From a bacterium (GTDB lineage: Bacteria > Omnitrophota > Gorgyraeia > Duberdicusellales > 4484-171), in NCBI GenBank assembly GCA_021796115.1, contig JAJYOP010000014.1, positions 1 to 42,645 of the forward strand: a stretch of DNA of 42,645 bases. The letters run 5' to 3'. Position 1 is the first letter of the stretch; every line of letters begins with the position of its first letter. The notes beneath the pieces are model-generated. The model saw only the letters and a program-made list of their open reading frames with translations, was not told the origin of the DNA and searched no databases. Below are positions 7,485-16,440 of the stretch, one piece after another. The position numbers and the translations under genes were made by a program.

Positions 7485-8537
7485 ATGCCGAACGTTTTCT
7501 TTAAAAAAATCGATTACGAAACGCTCCTGAAAAATCCCGAAGAAGTTTTAAAAGGCCTTGAAGCATCGGGTATCGCCGATGACTTTAAGAAAGATCAATT
7601 TACCGGCCTAAAGATTCATTTTGGCGAGAAAGGAAACAAATCCTATATCAACCCCAATTTTCTTCTGCCGCTTGCAAAATTTTTAAAGAAACGCCAGACC
7701 CGGCCTTTTCTTTTTGAAACCAATACTCTTTACCATGGCCAGAGAATGAATACGATAAGCCATATAAATTTAGCTTATAACCATGGTTTTGGAAAACTCG
7801 ATTTACCGATTATTATCGGCGATGGCATAAAAGGCGATGATTATTTAGAGGTAAAGATCGGCAAAAAACATTTTTCAAGTTGTTACCTCGCGTATTCGCT
7901 TAAAGATATTAACTATCTTTTGGTGCTTTCGCATTTAACCGGCCATATGTTAACTGGCTTTGGCGCAGCGGTAAAGAATCTTGGCATGGGTTGTGCGGCA
8001 AGAAGAGGGAAGCTTGCCCAGCATTGTCAGGTTACGCCTTTTATTAATGATAAAAGGTGTGTTGCTTGCGGATTATGTAAAGCTATTTGCCCGGCCATGG
8101 CCATAGAAAAAGGGGAAGCGGCTTGTTTTATCGTTAAAGATAAATGCATCGGTTGTGCCCAGTGTATAAGCGTTTGCCCCACCGGGGCACTGGATGTAGT
8201 TTGGTCGCAAGATTGTAATCTTTTAGGAGAAAAAATGGCCGAATACGCCTATGCCCTAACAAAGAAAGTTAAATGCAGTTATGTAAATTTTTGTCTCTAC
8301 ATTACCAGAGAATGCGATTGTTTGAATAAAGAAGAAAAGGGTTTTATAAAAGATATCGGTATGCTTTTCAGCCGTGATCCAGTGGCAATTGATAAGGCAA
8401 GTCTGGATCTTGTCCTTCGCCAGGAAAATAAAGATATGTTTCTTGAAGCCCATCCAAAAATAGAGTATCTGCACCATCTTCAATATGCCAGTGATATAGG
8501 CTTAGGCAGTTTAGACTACAAGCTTATTGAAATTTAA
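7485..8537 (+). CDS. DUF362 family protein with two 4Fe-4S clusters
   Basis: CVACGLCKAICP and CIGCAQCISVCP; GMGCAARRGKLAQH. Confidence 0.85.
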   Translation: MPNVFFKKIDYETLLKNPEEVLKGLEASGIADDFKKDQFTGLKIHFGEKGNKSYINPNFLLPLAKFLKKRQTRPFLFETNTLYHGQRMNTISHINLAYNHGFGKLDLPIIIGDGIKGDDYLEVKIGKKHFSSCYLAYSLKDINYLLVLSHLTGHMLTGFGAAVKNLGMGCAARRGKLAQHCQVTPFINDKRCVACGLCKAICPAMAIEKGEAACFIVKDKCIGCAQCISVCPTGALDVVWSQDCNLLGEKMAEYAYALTKKVKCSYVNFCLYITRECDCLNKEEKGFIKDIGMLFSRDPVAIDKASLDLVLRQENKDMFLEAHPKIEYLHHLQYASDIGLGSLDYKLIEI

Positions 8538-8560
8538 ATTGAAAATATTAAAATATTTTC

Positions 8561-8646
8561 AACGCAGATTTTCGCAAATCCAACGCAGATTCTCGCAGAT
8601 AAATTAATCTGCGACTATCTGCGTTACATCTGCGACTATCTGCGTT
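8561..8646. repeat. Inverted repeat of CGCAGAT words with 10-11-10 spacing
   Basis: 40-nt arms 8561-8600 / 8607-8646, 33/40 identical without gaps, 6-nt spacer aaatta. Confidence 0.92.
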
Positions 8647-8683
8647 AGAATATCTTCCAATATATATAACTTTAGTACTTGTA

Positions 8684-11600
8684 ATGAATAATAAAATACA
8701 ACTACCCGAAGTTATTGTAGTTGAGGCTTCTGCCGGAAGCGGAAAAACTTTTGCTTTGGCGAAAAGGTATCTCGAACTTGTCTTAAACCCTAACTTTAAA
8801 ACCACCATATTTCCTTTACGTAATATTCTCGCCATTACTTTTACCAACAAAGCAACTATCGAGATGAAAGAAAGGATTTTAGAATTTTTAAAAAGGATTG
8901 CCCTTGATGAATTCAAAAATAAAGAACAGGAAAGCGAAATCTTGGGATCGCTCGGCGTCGATAGAAAAAAGATAAGCGAGTTTGCCGCAAGAACAATGGA
9001 GGCGATTATCGGTAATTATACATTTTTTCAGGTAAAGACCATCGATAGCTTCATTAACGCTATTCTCATGGGCTCGGCATTAAATATCGACAGATCAGCA
9101 CATTTTACGATTAAACATGATTTTGGCAATTATCTTGCCTATTGCCTTGATAACGTTATTGATCTTGCCGCAGAAGACAGCAATTTACTCTTACTTTTCG
9201 AAGATTTTCTTACACACTATTTATTTGTCGAAAACAAAAGCTCGTGGTTTCCCAAAAAAGATATCCTGGAATCCATCCAGGCCTTATTTAAACTGAATAA
9301 TACCTACGGCATACCGTTTTATGTTTATCCGGTATCAGACGAAAGCGTCTTTAAGAAAAAAAGAAAAATATTTAATGACCTCTGCCGCCTTTCGCTAAAT
9401 CTGCCGGAAGAGCTAAATGGCACAGTAAAAAAATCCATACTTAGATTTGCCGCCGGAGAGGAAATTTTCGAACTAAAAAATATCCCGGATAAATTTAAAT
9501 CTCTTGATATTCCAATGAATAAAAACAGAACTGCCACGCCGGCCTTCGAAAAGCTTTGGAAAAATATCCATAAAGAAATATGCGAGTTGGTCGAGCTTGA
9601 CGCAAATGTGATTTATAAGCCGTATATCGAACTTTTCGAAAAAATCTTCGAATGTTTTAATAAAATATGTAAGCACGATGATGTTTTATTTTTGGGCGAA
9701 TTAAATTCCAAAGCAAGATTATTGTTCAGCAAAGAGGGTATAACCATCGCCGAGATTTATTACCGTATGGCGACGCGTTTTAACCATTATTTGATCGATG
9801 AGTTCCAGGATACAAGCCGCCTGCAATGGAAGAACCTTGAGGAGATGGTCAGTGAGGCGTTGTCAACCGGCGGCTCACTTTTTTATGTCGGAGATAAGAA
9901 ACAGGCGATATACCGTTTTCGAGGAGGAGACGCCAGGCTTTTTGATGAGGTCAAAGATGAATTTTCCGGGTATGCCATGACAAAAAATTTAACCAAAAAC
10001 TGGCGCAGCCAAAAAGCCATTGTTGAATTTAACAATAAAATATTCTCTAAAGAAAATATCACAAAGGCAATCGCTTCGATGGATATCGAGGATAATATCA
10101 GCAGCAAGGAGAATTTATTAAAGCATATTCTCGGCGCCTTCAACGATTCCCATGAGGAATCAAGCCCGGATAAACCGTACGGCTATGTGTGCGTTGAGCG
10201 GGTTGAGGAAAGTAAAAAAGAAGAAAGAAATCTGATTATGAAAAAAAAGTTGATTCCGCTTATTGACACATTAAAGACAAGAGGTTTTTCTTATAAAGAC
10301 ATGGCGATTCTTTGCCGCGATAACGAGGAAGTTGAGCTGGTAACTGCCTGGTGCTTGGAAAAAGGCATTTCGGTTGAGTCGGAAAAGACTTTAAGCATAG
10401 AGGAGAACTCTTTAATACAAGAGCTAATTTGTTTTTTAAGATTCCTCTATTCGCCTATCGATGATTTAAGTTTTGCCGTTTTTATTTTAGGTGATATTTT
10501 TACAAAAGCTTCCGGAATTTCACACCAGGAGATAACCGATTTTATCTTTCGCCTGCGCCGGGAAAAAACAAGTGCAAATGAGCTAAGCCTGTATCGGAAT
10601 TTACGCAAATACTATCCGCAAATCTGGAATACATATATCGATGAATTTTTTAAGAGCGTAGGCTTTGTTTCTCCTTATGAACTTGTTGTCAGCATCTACG
10701 AACGTTTTAGCTTGATGGATAATTTTACCGACAATCAGGCATTTTTTATGAAATTTCTCGAACTCATTAAGCAAGAGGAGCAAGAGTATGCTGGATTAGG
10801 GGATTTTCTTTCCTATTTAGATACCGCACAAAAGGAAGAACTCTATGTCAGCGTCGATGAGACTGATTCGATAAATGTTTTGACGATTCATAAAGCAAAA
10901 GGCCTTGAATTCGGAGTGGTAGTTTTACCGTTCTTGCGCATCGATGTTAACGCCGAAACCGGAGAGATGCCCGGTTCCTACATTACTTCCGAAGAAAGTG
11001 CCTGCGGGCTAGTGCGAATTACCAAAGAACATCGAAAATATTCCAAACGGCTTAAAGAAATCTATGAAAAAGCTTACATAGAAGCCTGCCTTAACGAATT
11101 TAATAATTTATATGTTGCGCTGACCCGGGCGAAATTTGAGATGTATATCTATTTGCCGAAAAAAAGCGCTAATTCTGCCAATAAAGCGCGTAATCTAATT
11201 CCGGATGAGATAAGAGAATTCGGCTCCCGGCATGATTATGAGATAAAAAATAAGGCTCTAAGCCCGTCAGTTGTGCTTACGCCTTCACGCTATACCAATT
11301 ACCTTTCGCTTATCGAAGATGAATTCGAAGACCCTGTTTCCCTAAAGAACCGCGAAAAAATTTTGCAGGGAAACATTACACACTATATTCTTTCCTTTAT
11401 TGACGGCAGTTTTGATAAAAATAAAAAAGATATTTTGAGAAATGCTGTCGCTTGCGCAAAAATTAAATACCCTTTTTTTGATAATTTCGATGAAGTAGAA
11501 GGAAGAATAGTCAAACTCCTTAACGACAAAGAGTTTGAGCCTTTCTTTTCTTTAGGCCGGGATAAACTTTACCTTGAAAAAGAAGTGGTAAACCAAAAGG

Positions 11601-11806
11601 GGGATATGAAACGTATCGACCGTTTAATCGTCAAAGAAAAAGAGGCATGGATTATCGATTATAAGAGTTCACATGAAGGCAACGAAAAATATAAAATGCA
11701 GATAAAAGAATATATGGAACTTATCGGCAATATATATGCGCAGAAAAAAATAAGAGCATTTTTATTATATCTTAATGAGATGAAATTCGAAGAAGTGCAT
11801 GGATAA
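8684..11806 (+). CDS. UvrD/REP-family helicase with C-terminal PD-(D/E)XK nuclease (AddA/RecB-like)
   Basis: VEASAGSGKTFALAKRY Walker A, ITFTNKAT, LIDEFQDTSRLQW, YVGDKKQAIYRFRGGD, LTKNWRS, VLTIHKAKGLEF, ALTRAK, IIDYKSS. Confidence 0.9.
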   Translation: MNNKIQLPEVIVVEASAGSGKTFALAKRYLELVLNPNFKTTIFPLRNILAITFTNKATIEMKERILEFLKRIALDEFKNKEQESEILGSLGVDRKKISEFAARTMEAIIGNYTFFQVKTIDSFINAILMGSALNIDRSAHFTIKHDFGNYLAYCLDNVIDLAAEDSNLLLLFEDFLTHYLFVENKSSWFPKKDILESIQALFKLNNTYGIPFYVYPVSDESVFKKKRKIFNDLCRLSLNLPEELNGTVKKSILRFAAGEEIFELKNIPDKFKSLDIPMNKNRTATPAFEKLWKNIHKEICELVELDANVIYKPYIELFEKIFECFNKICKHDDVLFLGELNSKARLLFSKEGITIAEIYYRMATRFNHYLIDEFQDTSRLQWKNLEEMVSEALSTGGSLFYVGDKKQAIYRFRGGDARLFDEVKDEFSGYAMTKNLTKNWRSQKAIVEFNNKIFSKENITKAIASMDIEDNISSKENLLKHILGAFNDSHEESSPDKPYGYVCVERVEESKKEERNLIMKKKLIPLIDTLKTRGFSYKDMAILCRDNEEVELVTAWCLEKGISVESEKTLSIEENSLIQELICFLRFLYSPIDDLSFAVFILGDIFTKASGISHQEITDFIFRLRREKTSANELSLYRNLRKYYPQIWNTYIDEFFKSVGFVSPYELVVSIYERFSLMDNFTDNQAFFMKFLELIKQEEQEYAGLGDFLSYLDTAQKEELYVSVDETDSINVLTIHKAKGLEFGVVVLPFLRIDVNAETGEMPGSYITSEESACGLVRITKEHRKYSKRLKEIYEKAYIEACLNEFNNLYVALTRAKFEMYIYLPKKSANSANKARNLIPDEIREFGSRHDYEIKNKALSPSVVLTPSRYTNYLSLIEDEFEDPVSLKNREKILQGNITHYILSFIDGSFDKNKKDILRNAVACAKIKYPFFDNFDEVEGRIVKLLNDKEFEPFFSLGRDKLYLEKEVVNQKGDMKRIDRLIVKEKEAWIIDYKSSHEGNEKYKMQIKEYMELIGNIYAQKKIRAFLLYLNEMKFEEVHG

Positions 11807-14639
11807 GGTAATTACTTATAATTTGGGCGAAGATTTTGTCGCGAACGTCAGCGATTTTATCCTGGCTAATTTCAAAAATAAGGATAATGATTTAAGCCAT
11901 ATCGCTTGTGTTTTTGGCGGAAAGCGCCCCAGTTTATTCTTGCGCCGTAATCTTGCCGCAAAAATAAAAGCCCCGTTTTACCCGCCTCAAGTATTCTCTA
12001 TCGACGAATTTACGGAGTATATCGTAAAAGGCAATGCTCAAATCTCGAAAATGAGCGAGCTCGATGCTTGCCATCTTATTTACAATCTTGCGAAACTTAA
12101 GTTCCCGCGCATTCTCAAAGGAAGGGATTCTTTTGTCCAGTTTTTGCCTTGGGCAGAAGAATTTATTTCGTTCATCGAGCAGCTTGATTTAGAAAAAATA
12201 GATAATAAATCTTTAGAATTGATTCAAAAAAGCGCTAGTATCGGTTTCGATGTTCCGCAAAGTATCAATATTTTATTAAAGAATATCATAAATTTGCGAA
12301 ATGGTTATCACAAAGCTTTAAAGGAGAAAAAGAAGTTTTCTCGAGGTCTTTTATATCTTACCGCTTCGGAACTAATTGGCAAAAAAGCTTTTCCAGAATT
12401 TGAGGCGATAATATTCTGTAATTTCTTTTATCTCCATGCCAGCGAACTCGCCGTTATCAAATCAATTCTTGCCAGCGGAAAAGGCATGTGCATTTTTCAA
12501 GGAGACGAAAATGACTGGTCGGTATTGAAAAGTAATGCCAAGAATCTAGGTGTTTCCTTAAAAGCAGCAAAGAAGGAATATAAAGAACCGGAAATCAATT
12601 TTCGGACCGGTTTTGATTTGCATTCTCAGGTTTGTTTCGTCCGGGAAACATTGAAAGAAATCGAAGACAAAGAAAATACTGTTATTGTCATGCCGCAGCC
12701 GGAAACAGTTGTACCTTTACTTTCAGAGGTTTCTTACTTTGCCAAAAATATCAATGTTTCAATGGGCTATCCCTTAAAAAGAAGTTCAGTTTTTGCGCTC
12801 TTTGAAGCAATTTTTAAGTCCGAAGAAACAAAGAAACCTGCTCGCCGGCAGGCAGGGAAAGACACTTATTATGCCAGGGATTATCTGGATGTATTGCGCC
12901 ACCCGTTGGTGAAAAATATCAAATTTTTCGAAGATTCTTCCGTGACACGCGTTCTTGTGCATAAAGTTGAGGAGGTATTGACCGGAAAAATCGAAACCGA
13001 TATCAGCGGAAGCTTATTTATTGCTTTAGATGCAATCGAAAATCTCGACGATATCTATCGTTCGGCTCACGAAACTTTAGAAAACATGGATATTACCGTA
13101 AGCATCGATGAATTAAGAGGCATCATAAAAAATCTGCATCGATTATTTTTCAATTCCTGGGACAACGTCAATAATTTCAGCGATTTTTCTTTAGCGCTTT
13201 CGAATATCACCGATACGCTTTTAGCTAAAAGCATGATCAGCGCTTTTTCCTTCAATCTTAAAATTATCGAAAGAATTTTTTCTATCAAAGAAGAATTAAA
13301 AGCCCTTGCCTTTAGCCAGGAGCCTTTCAGGCTCGATGAGATGTGCGAGATATTTTTATACAAGCTTAAAAACGAACTGATTTCTTTTTCCGGTTCGCCC
13401 TTGAAAGGATTGCAGATTTTAGGTTTATTTGAAACCCGCTCGCTTCATTTTAAAAATGTCATCGTGATGGACGCTAATGAAGGGGTGCTGCCTAAATTAA
13501 AAATCTATGAACCGCTTATTCCGCGTGAAGTCATGCTTAACCTTGGCCTGAACCGTCTTGAAAAAGAAGAAGAAATCCAGCGTTATCAATTTATGAGCCT
13601 GATAAAAGCAGCGGAAAAAGTTTATATTATCTACGAAGAGAGCCAGGAGAAAGAAAAAAGCCGTTTTGTCGAAGAGCTTGTCTGGGATAAGCAAAAAAAG
13701 TTAAATAAACTCGAGGTAGCCGAGCCATGTAAGGGAGTTTTTAATCTAAAACTTAACCGCAAAGAGCGGATAATTACAAAAACTTCCGAGATGGTTGATT
13801 TTTTAAAAAAACAGAGGTATTCTGCAAGCCGCCTTAATACCTATCTTGAATGCCCGTTACAGTTTTACTATAGATACGTACTGGGAATTTCTCCGGCGGA
13901 GGATTTGCTTGATGAACCACAGGCGCAGGATATCGGTAATTTTATCCATGAATTGCTTGAAGAAACATTCAAAAAATTCATCAATAGAAAACCAGTTATC
14001 GACAAGGAATTCAAAGATTATTTCTGGCAGGTATTTAACCAAAGGTTTACTTCCGATATCGAAAAGCGCATGAAATCGGATTCTTTGCTTTTACGGGGTA
14101 TCATCAAGAATCGCCTGGGAAAATTTTTGGAAGAAGAAGCAAACAGCCCGGTGTGTAAAATTTTGTATCTTGAAGAAGAATTTAAAGGAAAACTTGAGCT
14201 TGCCGGAATATCTTTTGATTTTATTACCAAGGTTGACCGAATCGAAGAAGAGGAAAGCCACTGCTTAAACATTATCGATTATAAAACAGGGAAGATCGAC
14301 AAAACCCCCAAACCACTTAAGTATCTCAAAGAGATGGATTATAGTCGCGAAACGATTAGAGAGAATATAAAATCTTTTCAATTGCCTTTATACTATTACT
14401 TTGTTAAAGAACAATTTAGCGATAAGGAAATAAACGCCGAACTTTACAGCATTCGCACCCTGGAACGCAAAGCTTTTATCCAGGAAGAAGATTTTTCGCA
14501 TAAAGAACGGGTAATGGAAATCTGCCTTGAAGCAATACAGGCAATATTCAAGGAAATTCTCGATGTGAATGCGCCTTTCCTGGCGGATGATGATGAAAAT
14601 CGGTGCCAAAATTGTGAATTTATGCGGATGTGCCGCTAA
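11799..14639 (+). CDS. AddB-like PD-(D/E)XK nuclease with Fe-S cysteine pattern
   Basis: SASRLNTYLECPLQFYYRYVLG, IIDYKTGK, C-terminal CQNCEFMRMCR; 8-nt overlap with the AddA-like gene. Confidence 0.85.
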   Translation: MDKVITYNLGEDFVANVSDFILANFKNKDNDLSHIACVFGGKRPSLFLRRNLAAKIKAPFYPPQVFSIDEFTEYIVKGNAQISKMSELDACHLIYNLAKLKFPRILKGRDSFVQFLPWAEEFISFIEQLDLEKIDNKSLELIQKSASIGFDVPQSINILLKNIINLRNGYHKALKEKKKFSRGLLYLTASELIGKKAFPEFEAIIFCNFFYLHASELAVIKSILASGKGMCIFQGDENDWSVLKSNAKNLGVSLKAAKKEYKEPEINFRTGFDLHSQVCFVRETLKEIEDKENTVIVMPQPETVVPLLSEVSYFAKNINVSMGYPLKRSSVFALFEAIFKSEETKKPARRQAGKDTYYARDYLDVLRHPLVKNIKFFEDSSVTRVLVHKVEEVLTGKIETDISGSLFIALDAIENLDDIYRSAHETLENMDITVSIDELRGIIKNLHRLFFNSWDNVNNFSDFSLALSNITDTLLAKSMISAFSFNLKIIERIFSIKEELKALAFSQEPFRLDEMCEIFLYKLKNELISFSGSPLKGLQILGLFETRSLHFKNVIVMDANEGVLPKLKIYEPLIPREVMLNLGLNRLEKEEEIQRYQFMSLIKAAEKVYIIYEESQEKEKSRFVEELVWDKQKKLNKLEVAEPCKGVFNLKLNRKERIITKTSEMVDFLKKQRYSASRLNTYLECPLQFYYRYVLGISPAEDLLDEPQAQDIGNFIHELLEETFKKFINRKPVIDKEFKDYFWQVFNQRFTSDIEKRMKSDSLLLRGIIKNRLGKFLEEEANSPVCKILYLEEEFKGKLELAGISFDFITKVDRIEEEESHCLNIIDYKTGKIDKTPKPLKYLKEMDYSRETIRENIKSFQLPLYYYFVKEQFSDKEINAELYSIRTLERKAFIQEEDFSHKERVMEICLEAIQAIFKEILDVNAPFLADDDENRCQNCEFMRMCR
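12837..12856. repeat. GC-rich 20-bp palindrome copy 3, inside the AddB-like CDS (18/20 to consensus)
   Basis: cctgctcgccggcaggcagg; encodes PARRQAG in frame. Confidence 0.85.
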
Positions 14640-14757
14640 AAAACTATTCTTTCCAATTTACCATTTATAGTGTAAAATATACGTTATTTTAATCTACCCT
14701 TTCTTACTTAAATAACACTATCATAGATAAGAAAAAGCGGGGTAGCCATTAAAAACA

Positions 14758-16353
14758 TTGAAAAATATGGAAAAATTAGCCGGATTCAAAAAACTTGGAC
14801 TTTCCGATAACTGTCTAGAAGCCCTCTTGAAGAAGGGTTTTGAAGAACCAACGCAGATACAGAAGATGATTATCCCGATTTTTCTTGCGAAGGATGTCGA
14901 TATCATCGGCCAGGCCCAGACCGGTACCGGAAAAACTGCGGCTTTTGGCCTTCCGCTGATAGAGAAACTAAAAGGCGGCTCGCGCACCCCGCAAGTTTTA
15001 ATCCTTACGCCGACAAGAGAACTGGCTCTTCAGGTTGCGCAGGAGATAAATTCCTTAAAAGGGAATAAAGATATTCAAATTGCGGCAGTCTATGGCGGCC
15101 AGTCTATTGAAGAGCAATTAAGGAGACTGCATCGCGGTGTTGACATTGTTGTCGGAACTCCGGGAAGGATTCTTGACCATCTCTCCCGTAGGAGTCTTCA
15201 TCTTCAGGATATCTCCCATATGATACTTGACGAAGCTGATGAAATGCTCGATATGGGCTTTATTGATGATGTTGAAGAGATATTAAAACACACAAACAAG
15301 AACAAAAGGATATTACTTTTTTCAGCAACCATACCTCAAAGGATAGTCAGCCTGGCTCAAAAATATATGCGCCAGTATGAAATTGTCAGGGTAACGCCCG
15401 AGCAGTTGACAACTTCTCTTACCGACCAGATATATTTTGAAGTTGCCTATTCGGATAAATTTGAAGCGCTTTGCCGCATTATCGATGTGGAGCATGAATT
15501 CTATGGTCTTGTTTTCTGCCGCACAAAAATCGACGTTGATGAAATCGCAAAAAAACTTATCGATAACGGTTATGCCGCCGAGGCTTTGCACGGCGATGTA
15601 TCGCAATATCAAAGGGAGCGCATTCTTGATAAATTTAAGAAAAAAAGAATCAATGTCCTGGTTGCAACCGACGTTGCCGCAAGAGGAATCGACATCGCCA
15701 ATCTTACGCATGTCATTAATTATTCGTTGCCGCAGGATCCGGAATCGTATGTGCATAGAATCGGTCGTACCGGTAGAGCCGGAAAAGAAGGAACCGCTAT
15801 AACTTTTATTACACCTGATGAATACCGGAAACTTGTCTTTATAAAAAAAATCGCCAAAACCAATATCAGAAGAGAAAAATTACCTGGCATTGCGGAGATT
15901 ATTCAGACAAAAAGAAAAAAGATAAAAGAAAGATTGAGCGCAATACTTGAATCCGACGCTTATACCGATTATTTAAGCCTTGCCGATGATATGCTCAAAG
16001 AGCGTGATGCGCAAAAGGTGCTTGCGGCCATACTTAAATATACCTTTGGCGATGAGCTTGATGAAAAAAGCTACAACGAAATAAAAGATGTTTCCGTAAA
16101 CACCAAAGGCAAAGCCCGCCTTTTTGTCGCGCTTGGCAGCATAGACCGTATTAATCCGCATAAGCTGGCTGAATTTATAAAAGAAAAAACCCATATTGAC
16201 AGCCGCAAGATCCAAGATATACGAATATTCGAAAATTTTTCTTTTATCACCGTTCCTTTTGAAGAAGCTGAAATAATCATTCAGACTTTTAAAAAGTTAA
16301 AGACCGGCAAAAGGCCGATCGTTGAAAGAGCAAGAGAGAGAACGCACAAATAA
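14758..16353 (+). CDS. DEAD-box RNA helicase with DbpA-type C-terminal domain
   Basis: AQTGTGKTAAFGLP, PTRELALQ, DEADEML, SAT, HRIGRTGRAG; C-terminal KARLFVALGSIDRINPHKLAEFI. Start at TTG 14758 or ATG 14767. Confidence 0.93.
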   Translation: MKNMEKLAGFKKLGLSDNCLEALLKKGFEEPTQIQKMIIPIFLAKDVDIIGQAQTGTGKTAAFGLPLIEKLKGGSRTPQVLILTPTRELALQVAQEINSLKGNKDIQIAAVYGGQSIEEQLRRLHRGVDIVVGTPGRILDHLSRRSLHLQDISHMILDEADEMLDMGFIDDVEEILKHTNKNKRILLFSATIPQRIVSLAQKYMRQYEIVRVTPEQLTTSLTDQIYFEVAYSDKFEALCRIIDVEHEFYGLVFCRTKIDVDEIAKKLIDNGYAAEALHGDVSQYQRERILDKFKKKRINVLVATDVAARGIDIANLTHVINYSLPQDPESYVHRIGRTGRAGKEGTAITFITPDEYRKLVFIKKIAKTNIRREKLPGIAEIIQTKRKKIKERLSAILESDAYTDYLSLADDMLKERDAQKVLAAILKYTFGDELDEKSYNEIKDVSVNTKGKARLFVALGSIDRINPHKLAEFIKEKTHIDSRKIQDIRIFENFSFITVPFEEAEIIIQTFKKLKTGKRPIVERARERTHK

Positions 16354-16432
16354 CTACGGATTAAAAACGGATTTCCACGAATGAAGATGATTTATTCGTG
16401 GTAATTCATTTCAAATTCGTAGCAATTCGTGT
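16354..16432. repeat. ATTCGTG-word inverted repeat abutting the pyruvate kinase start
   Basis: 29-nt arms 16354-16382 / 16394-16422, 23/29 identical; words at 16394, 16404, 16415, 16425 (10-11-10). Confidence 0.88.
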
Positions 16433-16440
16433 ATAAAAAC

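Noticed and set aside
8561-8646. CRISPR-like array (regular short repeats)
   Set aside because: Repeat words are 7-9 nt with 1-4 nt spacers and inverted halves; no 24-40 nt direct repeats, unique spacers or cas genes.
8548-8916. Minus-strand ORF ending ...NADSRRCNADSRRLIYLRESALDLRKSALKIF
   Set aside because: C-terminal repeats are the CGCAGAT palindrome translated; the rest is antisense to the AddA-like gene.
8684-14639. AddA/AddB-like pair as a novel defence island
   Set aside because: Motifs fit housekeeping AddAB recombination nuclease; neighbours are housekeeping genes and no defence partners are seen.
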